From JADKFD01 sp050250665 (lineage in GTDB: Bacteria; Pseudomonadota; Gammaproteobacteria; Xanthomonadales; SZUA-5): a stretch of DNA of 64,000 nt. Positions 54,669 to 63,815 of the stretch are shown here, in pieces. The stretch lies in NCBI GenBank assembly GCA_050250665.1, contig JBFWOF010000030.1, positions 1 through 64,000 of the forward strand, written 5' to 3'. The position numbers and the translations under genes are program-made. Below the pieces are notes generated by a model, which did no database searches, was not told where the DNA came from, and saw nothing but the letters and a program-made list of their open reading frames with translations. Within the stretch, counting starts at the first letter, position 1; each line of letters begins with the position of its first letter.

Positions 54669-57044
54669 TCAAGGAGCGCGATCTGCCCGCGGCACCAGCG
54701 TCAACGTGTGTTCTGCCGTTCCTGGCAAGAACGGGGTCGGCTTGCCTGCGGCCCAGTCGGCGTGGCCGGCGCCGTAGTAGGGTGACAGCGGGTGGCCGCT
54801 CTGGCCGCCGGGCATGTGCAGGTAGCCGCGGTACTCATGGCCGGGCGCGACGACCATGCGCTCGCTGGCGCCGAAGCGCGGGCCCTGCACGCGCGGCATG
54901 TACTGATCGCCGTCGAGTGGCTGTGCTGGCATGTCGAGCAAGTTGCCGATCAGCGGCAGCGCGGAGCTTAGTGGGTGGCGGATGGCGGTGGTGTTGAGCT
55001 GTCCCCAGGTGGCCTGATCGAGTGGCGTCTTGCTCGCATCGAGCCGGTCCAGGGTGTCGCCGGCAGCCGCCAGCAACCAATCATCCCAGCTGGCGAAGTT
55101 CTTCGGCAACAGGTGCGGCGGACGCTCTTGAACGGTCTTCCAGACCACGCCTTCGATCTGCGGCAGGGAGGGCCACGTCCAGCCCGGGTATTTCGCCAGC
55201 AGCGGTGCTTCGAACAACTGCAGGAAGCGTCGATGCACGCGCAACCTGAAATCCCGGACCAGCCGGTAGGCCTTGCTGTCGGCGCTGGCGCGCCCGTTCC
55301 AGTCGGCCAGAGCCTCGCGCAGCGCGATCAGGCGCGGTTCGCCGGTCGGTTCCAGCGTCTTGATCAGCAGTTCCTGCCAGCGGGTCAGAAACACGGCCTG
55401 ATCATCGAGCTGAATCTTCAACAGATCGGCCTCCGACAGCGTGCGTCTGGCCATCAGGTCGTCGCGGATTTGTCGCGCCCGGGCGCCGATGGTGTAGCCG
55501 CCATCGCCAATCATGGCCATCGGGTCGCCGTCGACGACCCGCGCATTGGCGGTCCACAGCCGGCCGGAGTCCGGACTCACCACGGCGGGAATCTCGGCGC
55601 TGTCATACCAGCCCTGCCAGCGATTCCCGGGCACGCTCGGGTCCAGCGGAAACTGCGGATTGGCGCCCGCGCCGCGTTTGGGAATACGGCCCATGATGGT
55701 CCAGGCGATGCGGCCGTCGCTGCTGGCAATCAGCGCATTCTGGGCCGGAATGCCGGCGCGATGGGCCACTTCCAGGGCCTGCTCCAGGGTTTGGGCGCCT
55801 TCCATGTCGGCCAGACTGGCGTTGACGGCTTCGGCATGGTGCGCGGTCCACGACAGTGCCAGCGGTTTGCCATCGGGGGACTCGGCAACGATCGGCCCCA
55901 GACTGGATTCGCGCACGGTCAGTTGTTCATCGGCGGCGCCGCGCACGTGGATGGTTTCAACCACCGTTTGCAGGCTCTCCCAGCCGTCAACGCCGGCGTA
56001 CCGGCTCGGGTCTTGCGGATCCAGCTTGAGTTCGAAGAAATCCAGCCAGTCGCCATAGCTGTTGGTGAAGCCCCAGGCCACGTGGCGATTGCTGCCAACC
56101 ACGACAAAGGGCGTGCCGGGGAGGCTCAGTCCGGTGATGACACGCTGCTCGCCCTGGGCATCGGGGTAGCGCAGTTCGACCCGGAACCATATATTGGGAA
56201 CGCGCAGTCCCAGATGCATGTCGTTCGCAAGAATGGCTCCGCCGTGAGGCGACAGGCTGCCGGCCGCTGCGAAATTGTTGCTGCCGATGCCTTCACTGCT
56301 GGGCGGTGCATCCACAGGCGGGGCGGCGATTTCGGTATTGCGCAGATCCAGTTCCTGCATGGCCGGGAACGGCGGATCCGGCAGTGCCGCGCCTTGCAGA
56401 GGGGCGTCCCACTCGGTGCCGGCAGCGGTCAGGAAAGCGAAGGTGGCGGTCGGCAGTGCCGCGCGCATCTGCGTCAGCTTCAATTCCCGGGTGTTCATCG
56501 AATTCTGCAGGTCAAAGTACATGGCCAGCGGCGCCAGCAGGGAATCCTCTTCGGTCCATGGCTTCGGCGCCTGGCCCAGCAACAGATAGGGGAAGGGGCG
56601 CGCCGCCAGCGCCTCCATGCCGGCATTCACGCCCGCACCGTAGGCCTGCAGCTGCTGCCGCTGAGTCATCGGCAAAGCCTGCAGAAAGCCCTCCGCGCGA
56701 TGGCGGAAACGATGCAGACGCGCACTTCGGTCCACCGCCAGCGTTGCCGCGCCGATCAGTTCCGAGAGTTCGCCGGCGGCGCGCCGGCGCAGCAGATCCA
56801 TCTCGAAGAAGCGTTCCTGGCCGTGCACATAGCCCAGCGCAAAAGCGACATCGAGGCGATTGCGCCCGCGTACGGTGACCGTGCCGAGTGAGTCGCGCTC
56901 GATATCGACCGCTGCGCTGATGCCCGAAACCGCTGCGGCACCCTCCAGCTGCGGCAAGCTGGCGCGCAGCACCAGCCAGCCGCTGACCAGCGCCAGCACC
57001 AGCAGCGCGGGTACAAAGACCAGAGTACGCCGCAGCCAGTGCAT
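54669..57044 (-). CDS. Penicillin acylase family (Ntn-hydrolase) protein
   Basis: A 791-residue precursor. An N-terminal membrane anchor or signal (residues 8-28) is followed by an alpha segment (VHGQERFFEMDLLRRRAAGELSELIG), then the predicted autocleavage site GSNNFAAAG, whose Ser becomes the N-terminal nucleophile of the beta chain, and HVAWGFTNSYGDWLDFFEL. Members cleave amides such as penicillin side chains, acyl-homoserine lactones or cephalosporins; the substrate here is not decided by sequence. Its ATG overlaps the stop of the oligopeptidase gene (TGATG). Confidence 0.9.
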   Translation of the reverse strand: MHWLRRTLVFVPALLVLALVSGWLVLRASLPQLEGAAAVSGISAAVDIERDSLGTVTVRGRNRLDVAFALGYVHGQERFFEMDLLRRRAAGELSELIGAATLAVDRSARLHRFRHRAEGFLQALPMTQRQQLQAYGAGVNAGMEALAARPFPYLLLGQAPKPWTEEDSLLAPLAMYFDLQNSMNTRELKLTQMRAALPTATFAFLTAAGTEWDAPLQGAALPDPPFPAMQELDLRNTEIAAPPVDAPPSSEGIGSNNFAAAGSLSPHGGAILANDMHLGLRVPNIWFRVELRYPDAQGEQRVITGLSLPGTPFVVVGSNRHVAWGFTNSYGDWLDFFELKLDPQDPSRYAGVDGWESLQTVVETIHVRGAADEQLTVRESSLGPIVAESPDGKPLALSWTAHHAEAVNASLADMEGAQTLEQALEVAHRAGIPAQNALIASSDGRIAWTIMGRIPKRGAGANPQFPLDPSVPGNRWQGWYDSAEIPAVVSPDSGRLWTANARVVDGDPMAMIGDGGYTIGARARQIRDDLMARRTLSEADLLKIQLDDQAVFLTRWQELLIKTLEPTGEPRLIALREALADWNGRASADSKAYRLVRDFRLRVHRRFLQLFEAPLLAKYPGWTWPSLPQIEGVVWKTVQERPPHLLPKNFASWDDWLLAAAGDTLDRLDASKTPLDQATWGQLNTTAIRHPLSSALPLIGNLLDMPAQPLDGDQYMPRVQGPRFGASERMVVAPGHEYRGYLHMPGGQSGHPLSPYYGAGHADWAAGKPTPFLPGTAEHTLTLVPRADRAP

Positions 57045-59203
57045 CAGGGCTGGGCCGGCTGCGTGTTCATGGCGAGCTCATGGGCGAGGAAACTCAGCAT
57101 GTCGGTCCATTCATCGATCTGCATGCTGGTGGGCTTGCCGGCGCCATGACCCGCGCGGGTTTCGATGCGCGTCAGATAAGGGCCGGGTCCTGCTCCCGCC
57201 GCCTGCAGCGCGGCGGTGAACTTGAAACTGTGGGCCGGATAGACGCGATCGTCGTGGTCGCCGGTGGTGATCAGGGTGGCCGGGTAGCGCGTGCCTGGCT
57301 TGATGTTGTGCAGCGGCGAATAGGCGTACAGCGCCTTGAACTCGTCGGGGTTCTGCGGCGAACCGTAGTCCGATTCCCAGGCCCAGCCGATGGTGAACTG
57401 GTTGAAGCGCAGCATGTCGAGCACGCCCACGCCGGGCAGCGCTGCACGGAACAGGTCAGGGCGCTGCAGCAGCGTGGCGCCGGTCAGCAGGCCGCCGTTG
57501 GATCGCCCATAGATGGCGAGCTTGTCGGGGCTGGTGTAGCCCTGGGCGATCAGAAACTCGGCAGCCGCGATGAAATCATCGAACACATTCTGCTTGTTCA
57601 GCTTGGTGCCGGCCTGGTGCCATTCCTCACCGTACTCGCCGCCGCCGCGCAGATTGGCCACGGCGTAGACGCCACCGAGATCCAGCCAGGTGGCCATCGG
57701 TACCGAGAAGTTCGGAGTGATCGGGATGTTGAAGCCGCCATAGCCGTACAGCAGGGTCGGCTGCTTGCCATCCAGCTTCAGGCCTTTGCGCGCAGTGATG
57801 AACATCGGCACGCTGGTGCCGTCCTTGCTGGTGTAGCGCACCTGGGTGGTTTCGAAGCGACTGCCGTCGAAAGCCACCTTGGGGCTGCGGAACAGCGTCG
57901 ACACGCCCGTGCTCAGATCCAGGCGGAAGATGTCGGTGGGAACGGTGAAACTGGTGTAGCTGTAGAAAGTCTCGGTGTCTTCCGGCTTGCCGCGGAATCC
58001 GGCGGTGCTGCCGATGCCGGGCAGGGCGAGGGTGTCGATCGGGCTGCCATCCAGTGCAAAGCGCTTGACCTCGCTGCGGGCGTCGCGCAGGTATTCCAGA
58101 ATGAACTGCTGATTGACCACGGTACTGTCGACCAGCGTGGCATCCGACTGCGGCACCAGCGTCTTCCAGTTGGCGCGATCCGGCGCGCTGGTATCGATGG
58201 CAATGATCCGGTAGCGCGGGGCGTCGAGGTTAGTCTGGAACCAGAACACCGGACCCTCGTTGCCGAGGAAGCGGTAGCTGGCCTCCAGATCCGGAATCAG
58301 TTCGACGACCTGGGAATCGGCCTGTGACAGATCGCGGTAAAACAGGCGGTTGCGCTCGTCAGTGCCCTGACTGACCGAAATGATCAGGTAGCGTCCGTCT
58401 TCGCTGATGTCGGTCTGGAAGCCCCATTTGGGCTGGTCCGCACGCTCGTACACCAGGGTGTCGGCCGACTGCGGTGTGCCGACGGTGTGGAAATAGATCT
58501 TCTGGAACTCGTTGACCGCCTTGAGCGCGTTTTCGCCCTTGGGCTCGTCATAGCGACCGTAATAGAAACCGCTGCTGTCCTTGGCCCAGGTGGCGCCCGA
58601 GAACTTGACCCACTGGATCACCTCCTCATTGTCCTTGGCGCTGGCGATATCCCGAACCCGCCACTCCTGCCAGTCCGATCCGCCAGAGGACGTACCGTAG
58701 GCCAGCCAGCGGCCATCGGGCGATACGCTGGTACCGGAGAGGGCGACAGTGCCGTCGCTGGACAGCGTGTTCGGATCCAGCAGCAGCACCGGCTCGGCAT
58801 CGAGCGTGTCCATGGTGTAGAGCACCGCCTGATTCTGCAGCCCGTCGTTGCGGGTGATGAAGTAGCGATCACCCTCGTGGCTGGGCAGGCCGAAGCGTTC
58901 GTAGTTCCACAATTCGGTCATGCGCGCATGAATCTGCGGGCGCTGCGGAATCTTCTGCAGATAGTCCTGGGTCAGGGCGTTCTGAGCTTCGATCCACTGC
59001 CGGGTGTCGGCTGCGTCCAGTTCTTCCAGCCAGCGATAGGGATCGGCCACCTGGGTGCCGTGATAGTCGTCGACCTGGTCCACGGTACGAGCCGCGGGAT
59101 AGGCCAGCTTCTGCTCAGGCGCGGCGACCGGCTCGGTACTCTCGGGAGACGGCGTGCAGGCCACGCAGGCCAGGGTGGCTACAAGCAGCAGGGTTTGACG
59201 CAT
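57044..59203 (-). CDS. Prolyl oligopeptidase family serine peptidase
   Basis: A 719-residue S9A peptidase. The N-terminal signal sequence (MRQTLLLVATLACVACTPSPE) may be lipidated. A beta-propeller (about residues 95-430) is followed by the catalytic domain with GRSNGGLL (nucleophile Ser), GDHDDRVYP (Asp) and AGHGAGKP (His). It cleaves short peptides after Pro, probably in the periplasm. The ORF extends upstream into repeat DNA, so the start at the signal sequence is preferred. It is coupled by a TGATG junction to the penicillin-acylase-type gene. Confidence 0.93.
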   Translation of the reverse strand: MRQTLLLVATLACVACTPSPESTEPVAAPEQKLAYPAARTVDQVDDYHGTQVADPYRWLEELDAADTRQWIEAQNALTQDYLQKIPQRPQIHARMTELWNYERFGLPSHEGDRYFITRNDGLQNQAVLYTMDTLDAEPVLLLDPNTLSSDGTVALSGTSVSPDGRWLAYGTSSGGSDWQEWRVRDIASAKDNEEVIQWVKFSGATWAKDSSGFYYGRYDEPKGENALKAVNEFQKIYFHTVGTPQSADTLVYERADQPKWGFQTDISEDGRYLIISVSQGTDERNRLFYRDLSQADSQVVELIPDLEASYRFLGNEGPVFWFQTNLDAPRYRIIAIDTSAPDRANWKTLVPQSDATLVDSTVVNQQFILEYLRDARSEVKRFALDGSPIDTLALPGIGSTAGFRGKPEDTETFYSYTSFTVPTDIFRLDLSTGVSTLFRSPKVAFDGSRFETTQVRYTSKDGTSVPMFITARKGLKLDGKQPTLLYGYGGFNIPITPNFSVPMATWLDLGGVYAVANLRGGGEYGEEWHQAGTKLNKQNVFDDFIAAAEFLIAQGYTSPDKLAIYGRSNGGLLTGATLLQRPDLFRAALPGVGVLDMLRFNQFTIGWAWESDYGSPQNPDEFKALYAYSPLHNIKPGTRYPATLITTGDHDDRVYPAHSFKFTAALQAAGAGPGPYLTRIETRAGHGAGKPTSMQIDEWTDMLSFLAHELAMNTQPAQP

Positions 59204-59440
59204 GGGCGGTTTCCCGAAATCGACTAGCCGCCGAGCATAGCCCAGGGCCCGTCGCGTGAACGTTTGCCGGGGCCGGAGAGATGCCAAGAATCGCGACCGG
59301 AGGTGGGTGGATGGCGCCTTGGAATGGTGCCGTGGATTTGCTTCCCCCGGATCAAGCCCGGGTCGCAATGACACCGGGTCCTGTGCTCTGGTGGGTCCAG
59401 ACTTGTCTGGACGCTTCTCCGTCATGGTGCAAGGAGAACT

Positions 59441-59618
59441 GTAGGTTGCCGTGAAAATCGTTCATGCGAGTGCTGTCGCTCCCTCCCCGATGTTCGGGGA
59501 GGGCTGGGGAGGGGTTAGGCAAGAGAACCTATGCAACGGTCATGGCACCAGCGACTTCCATGATTGCGAGTGACTCGCAGCCATGACCGTTGGGCACGCT
59601 GCGCTTAGCCCAACCTAC
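59441..59618. mobile_element. MITE-like element with GTAGGTTG ends, inverted copy
   Basis: A 178-bp element bounded by GTAGGTTG and CAACCTAC, in the opposite orientation to 12034-12250. It has the tail module with CCTCCCCGATGTTCGGGGAG and the CAACGGTCATGG inverted pair, but only one arm of the 73-bp palindrome module. Confidence 0.6.
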
Positions 59619-59725
59619 AACGACGACCACAACTCAACACCTTGCGACATGGGTTGATGGAGAGGAGCGCGAAGACACCGGGTCGTGTGTTCTGGACCTG
59701 CAAGAGCGGTGAGCCCCGTAGCCTT

Positions 59726-59767
59726 CCCCGTGCCCCGTGCCCCGTGCCCCGTGCCCCGTGCCCCGTG
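59726..59767. repeat. Six tandem CCCCGTG heptamers
   Basis: Six exact copies of CCCCGTG, ending 10 bp before the stop codon of the FmdB-type gene. It occupies the same position relative to a minus-strand stop as the array at 47452-47486. Confidence 0.95.
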
Positions 59768-59777
59768 CCGCTGCCCG

Positions 59778-60068
59778 CTAATCCTTGTCGCTGATGTATT
59801 TCGGCCCGTCGCCCGCGGTCTTCTCGTAGACGCCGCCGCCGGCCTTCTTGTACTGGGTGAAGCCGTGCTTGGAGAAGTGGCTCTCCTTGAGCACGTGGGC
59901 ATTGCCGCCGATGACGCTGGCGACGGAAATCACGCGTTTGACCGGGGCACCGCAGTTCGGGCACTGGGCCAGTTCCGGGTCACTGATGCGTGCCAGAATC
60001 TCGAAGCAGTGGGCACACTGCTCGCAGCTCTGGGCTGGGTCGGTGGCGGTGTACTCGTAGATCGGCAT
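59778..60068 (-). CDS. FmdB-type zinc-ribbon protein
   Basis: A 96-residue regulatory-type protein. The zinc ribbon covers residues 1-45: MPIYEY...CEQCAHCFE...QCPNCGAPVKR. The C-terminal part is low-complexity and charged (HVLKESHFSKHGFTQYKKAGGG). The family is widespread and its biochemical role is not settled. It starts 10 nt after the RNase T gene and is likely the last gene of a parC-rnt-fmdB unit. Confidence 0.9.
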   Translation of the reverse strand: MPIYEYTATDPAQSCEQCAHCFEILARISDPELAQCPNCGAPVKRVISVASVIGGNAHVLKESHFSKHGFTQYKKAGGGVYEKTAGDGPKYISDKD

Positions 60069-60078
60069 GCTCGGATTC

Positions 60079-60753
60079 TCAGGGAGTTACTGCGACTTCA
60101 TCCAACATGGGTGCGGCCGTCGCGCCGGCATTCAAGTGCAGATCCAGCCAGCGATTGACGATGCCGCAAAACAGATCGGCGGTCTGCTCGGCGTCGTAAA
60201 CCGCCGAATGCGCCGACGTGCTGTCCCATTCCAGACCCGCCACCCGCAGGGCCTTGCCCAGCACCGTCTGACCGAGGGCCAATCCGGCCAGCGATACCGT
60301 GTCGAAGGTACTGAAGGGATGAAAGGGCGAACGCTTGTGGCCGGTGCGGCGAATCGCCGCATTGATGAAGCCGAGATCGAAGGAGGCGTTGTGGCCGACC
60401 AGAATGGCGCGCTGGCATTCGGCCGCCTTCATGGCCTTGCGGATGGGCTCGAAGATGAATTCCAGCGCCTCCCGCTCATCCAGCGCATTGCGCAGCGGAT
60501 GGGTGGGATCAATGCCGGTGATTTCCAGCGAGCGCGGGTCAAGATTGGCGCCGGGGAATGGGTTGACGTGGGTGGACACCGTCTGCGTACGCACCAGACG
60601 CCCGTCGACCGTCATGTCGAGCAGGACGGCGGCGATTTCCAGCAGGGCGTCGCCGGCGGCATCGAAGCCGCCGGTTTCCACGTCCACGACCACGGGATAG
60701 AAACCGCGGAAGCGGTCAGCGAGAGTCTGTGCGGGCAGGATCGATTCATTCAT
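60079..60753 (-). CDS. rnt: Ribonuclease T
   Basis: A 224-residue DEDDh exonuclease that trims the 3' ends of tRNA and other stable RNAs. The catalytic residues appear in VVDVETGGFD (DxE), LVGHNASFDLGFINAA and HSAVYDAEQTADLF (H and D). The second of two nearby ATGs (MNESILP) was chosen. It lies 33 nt behind parC. Confidence 0.95.
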   Translation of the reverse strand: MNESILPAQTLADRFRGFYPVVVDVETGGFDAAGDALLEIAAVLLDMTVDGRLVRTQTVSTHVNPFPGANLDPRSLEITGIDPTHPLRNALDEREALEFIFEPIRKAMKAAECQRAILVGHNASFDLGFINAAIRRTGHKRSPFHPFSTFDTVSLAGLALGQTVLGKALRVAGLEWDSTSAHSAVYDAEQTADLFCGIVNRWLDLHLNAGATAAPMLDEVAVTP

Positions 60754-60786
60754 CACCGGCACGATAACAGGCTCAAGCTGAAGCGC

Positions 60787-63027
60787 TCACACTACATCGA
60801 GTCTATCCACCCGCTGCAGGCCCCTGGGCAGCAGACCCCCGCGCTGCGCACGAGCGCCGCGATAGGCATCCAGATCATGGCCCTTGAGTCGGGTGATGCG
60901 CCCGCCAGCGACCACCACCAGTTCCTGATTCGGCTGGAAAGCCGCCACCGCAATCACCTTGGCGCTGGCGGCGTTCTTGCCGCCGGGCAGTGCCAGAATC
61001 TTGTTGCCCTTGCCTTTGTCCAGTTCCGGCAGTTCGCTCAAGGGGAAGACCAGCAGGTGGCCATCCAGCGACACCGCTGCCACCAGCGCCGTATCGACGG
61101 CGCCGGGTACCAGGCTTGGGGCCAGCACTTCGGCGCGATCGGGTACGGTCAGTACCTGCTTGCCGGCGCGATTGCGTGAGACCAGATTCTCGAAGCGGGT
61201 GACAAAGCCGTAGCCGGCGCTGGTGGACAGCAACAGCCGGGTATCGGCGTCGGTGCAGACCGTCGCCAGGAAGCGCGCCCCCGTGGGCGGATCGAAGCGC
61301 CCGGTCAGCGGTTCACCCTGGCCACGTGCCGAGGGCAGGCTGTGCGCTGGCGTGGCGTAGGAACGGCCGGTCGAGTCGAGGAACACCGCCTGCAGATTGC
61401 TGCGCCCGCGCACGCTGGCCAGGTACTTGTCGCCCTCGCGATAGCTGAGCGCCGTGGCATCGATTTCATGACCCTTGGCGGCGCGTACCCAGCCCTTGTC
61501 GGAGACGATCACGGTGACCGGTTCGGAGGGGGTCAGATCAGCCTCCGACAGCGCCTTGGCCTGTTCGCGCTCGATCAACGGCGAGCGCCGATCGTCGCCG
61601 TAGACGCGGGCGTCGTGTTCCAGTTCCTGCTTGAGCAGCGCCTTGACTCGCGATTTCGAGTCCAGAATGGCCTTGAGCTCGGTGCGTTCGGCTTCCAGTT
61701 CCGCCTGTTCGCCGCGGATCTTCATCTCTTCCAGACGCGCCAGCTGGCGCAGCTTGGTTTCGAGAATGTATTCGGCCTGATCCTCGCTCAGGCCAAAGCG
61801 CGCCATCAGCACCGGCTTGGGCTCGTCTTCGCTGCGGATGATGCGGATCACTTCATCCAGATTGAGGAAGGCAATCAGCAGGCCTTCCAGCAGGTGCAGC
61901 CGACGTTCGACCTTGCCCAGACGGTGCTGCAGACGGCGGCGCACGGTGTCGGTGCGGAACTGCAGCCATTCGCTGAGCAGCAGTTTCAGGGATTTCACCT
62001 GCGGGCGCGCGTCCAGTCCGATCAGATTGACGTTGACCCGGAAGCTCTTCTCCATGTCGGTCGTCGCGAACAGGTGCCGCATCAGTTCGTCGATGTCGAC
62101 GCGGTTCGAGCGCGGGATCAGCACGATGCGGATCGGCTGGGCGTGATCGCCCTCGTCACGCAGATCCTCGAGCATCGGCAGTTTCTTCGATCGCATCTGA
62201 TCGGCGATCTGCTCGATGATCTTGGTAGGCGACACCTGATGCGGCAGCGCGGTGATGATCACATTGCCATTTTCGCGGGTGTAGACGCCGCGCACGCGCA
62301 CCGAACCATTGCCGGTTTCGTACATGCGGATCAGATCGGCACGCGGGGTGATGATCTCGGCCACCGTCGGGTAGTCCGGGCCGCGCACGTGTTCGCACAG
62401 GTCAGCCGTGGTGGCGTCTGGATCATCCAGCAGCCGGATGCAGGCGCTCAGCACCTCGCGCAGATTGTGCGGCGGAATATCGGTGGCCATGCCGACAGCA
62501 ATGCCGGTGGTGCCGTTGAGCAGCACATGCGGCACCCGCGAAGGCAGCCAGGACGGCTCTTCCAGCGTGCCGTCGAAGTTGGGTTCCCACTCGACCGTGC
62601 CCTGTCCCAGCTCTTCCAGCAGCAGGCGCGCGAAGGGCGTGAGCTTGGATTCGGTGTAGCGCATCGCCGCAAAGCTCTTGGGATCGTCCGGCGAACCGAA
62701 ATTGCCCTGGCCGTCGATCAGCGGGTAGCGGAAGCTGAAGGACTGCGCCATCAACACCAGCGCCTCGTAACAGGCCGAGTCGCCGTGAGGATGATACTTG
62801 CCGATGACATCACCCACCGTGCGCGCCGATTTCTTGTGCTTGGCCGCCGCATTGAGGCCTAGCTCGCTCATGGCGTAGACGATGCGTCGCTGCACCGGCT
62901 TCAGACCATCGCCGATGAAGGGCAGGGCGCGGTCCAGCACCACGTACATGGAGTAGTCGAGGTAGGCCTTCTCGGCGTATTCCTTGAGGGGAATCTGCTC
63001 GAAGGGCAACAATTCGCCAGTGCTCAT
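60787..63027 (-). CDS. parC: DNA topoisomerase IV subunit A
   Basis: A 746-residue type IIA topoisomerase breakage-reunion subunit. The catalytic Tyr is Y124 (AAMRYTESKL). The quinolone-determining region is VGDVIGKYHPHGDSACYEAL, with Ser84 and Glu88 intact, as in susceptible strains. The C-terminal beta-pinwheel is shorter than in GyrA and lacks the GyrA-box, supporting ParC. It decatenates daughter chromosomes. It is the first gene of the parC-rnt-fmdB unit. Confidence 0.96.
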   Translation of the reverse strand: MSTGELLPFEQIPLKEYAEKAYLDYSMYVVLDRALPFIGDGLKPVQRRIVYAMSELGLNAAAKHKKSARTVGDVIGKYHPHGDSACYEALVLMAQSFSFRYPLIDGQGNFGSPDDPKSFAAMRYTESKLTPFARLLLEELGQGTVEWEPNFDGTLEEPSWLPSRVPHVLLNGTTGIAVGMATDIPPHNLREVLSACIRLLDDPDATTADLCEHVRGPDYPTVAEIITPRADLIRMYETGNGSVRVRGVYTRENGNVIITALPHQVSPTKIIEQIADQMRSKKLPMLEDLRDEGDHAQPIRIVLIPRSNRVDIDELMRHLFATTDMEKSFRVNVNLIGLDARPQVKSLKLLLSEWLQFRTDTVRRRLQHRLGKVERRLHLLEGLLIAFLNLDEVIRIIRSEDEPKPVLMARFGLSEDQAEYILETKLRQLARLEEMKIRGEQAELEAERTELKAILDSKSRVKALLKQELEHDARVYGDDRRSPLIEREQAKALSEADLTPSEPVTVIVSDKGWVRAAKGHEIDATALSYREGDKYLASVRGRSNLQAVFLDSTGRSYATPAHSLPSARGQGEPLTGRFDPPTGARFLATVCTDADTRLLLSTSAGYGFVTRFENLVSRNRAGKQVLTVPDRAEVLAPSLVPGAVDTALVAAVSLDGHLLVFPLSELPELDKGKGNKILALPGGKNAASAKVIAVAAFQPNQELVVVAGGRITRLKGHDLDAYRGARAQRGGLLPRGLQRVDRLDVV

Positions 63028-63742
63028 CGCGGGATCGAATGACAGTTCAGAAGGTCGCGGACTCTACATCGAAGCGCGTTCGCGGGCACGGGCAGGGCGC
63101 TGGCAGATGGATTTCTGGTGCGAGAGTCCTTGTTTCCTGCCGGCGATGGGCTGTTGCCAACTGCCTTCGCGATTCAGGCATCGCCCTTTGGATTGGCGTC
63201 ATTGCGAGCCACCGGTATCGGCCCGATGCTGCCCACGGGCCATGAACTGTAGGTTGGGCAAAGCGCAGCGTGCCCAAAAATGCACGCTCATGTTGGGCAC
63301 GCTGCGCTTAGCCCAACGGTCATGGCTGCGGGCCACTCGCAATCATGAAGGTCGCTGGTGCCATGACCGTTGCATGGGTTTTCTTGCCTAACCCCTCCCC
63401 AGCCCGTCCGGCCCGGCGGCAAGCCGCCGCGCGTTCGCAGGCGCGGCCGGCATGCCGGCCAAGCGCGCCAGGCTCACCCCCGAACATCGGGGAGGGAGCG
63501 ACAGCACTCGCCTGAACAACTTTCACGGCAACTAACATCAACTACCCCGAATCAACACGTTACGATATGGGTTCTCGGCGAGGAGCACAGCGACGAAGCA
63601 ATCCAGAAGGTGTAGTAGAATCAACGGCCTGGATTGCTTCCCCAGGATCAAGTCCGGGGTCGCTATGACGCCATTGAGAGCTACGGCGGGGGCGCGAAGC
63701 CGTGGTCGGCATGCGATCAAGGGCAATTGTTCAGTTTCTTTC
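63028..63742. repeat. Repeat-rich intergenic region
   Basis: This includes a GGTATCGGCCCGATGCTGCC fragment (about 63211), a long GTAGGTTG element interrupted by an insertion (63249-63536) and a CATTGCGA-type copy (63580-63669). No gene was recognised. Confidence 0.75.
63249..63536. mobile_element. GTAGGTTG element with a ~71-bp insertion
   Basis: This is the same element as 12034-12250, but its CTCCCCAGCCC/TCCCCGAAC junction is split by about 71 GC-rich bases (63406-63476) carrying the palindrome GGCCGGCATGCCGGCC. The right end has decayed to CAACTAAC. Confidence 0.6.
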
Positions 63743-63771
63743 TTGGCGTAGGCCGCCGAATCATTTAAACT
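63743..63771 (+). promoter_or_regulatory. Probable rpsP promoter
   Basis: A -35 TTGGCG (63743-63748) and -10 TAAACT (63766-63771) are separated by 17 bp, about 45 bp before the rpsP start codon. Confidence 0.6.
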
Positions 63772-63815
63772 TGCGGGCTTAGCTCGTTCCATAGAAGTTT
63801 TGAAAGGAATCAAAG

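Larger units (their letters stand above)
59204..59777. repeat. Repeat-rich intergenic region
   Basis: The region contains part of the CATTGCGA family (about 59330-59374), a GTCCAGACTTGTCTGGACGC palindrome (59395-59416), a GTAGGTTG MITE-like copy (59441-59618) and the CCCCGTG heptamer array (59726-59767). No gene was recognised. Confidence 0.75.

Noticed and set aside
54975..56891. 638-codon open frame antisense to the penicillin-acylase-type gene
   Set aside because: No domain pattern, and codon composition of a shadow frame.
61342..62862. 506-codon open frame antisense to parC
   Set aside because: ParC is certain on the minus strand from its catalytic Tyr and QRDR; the antisense frame is His/Gln/Arg rich.
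60787..63027. Quinolone-resistance change in ParC
   Set aside because: The HPHGDSACYE region keeps Ser84 and Glu88, so it looks wild type.
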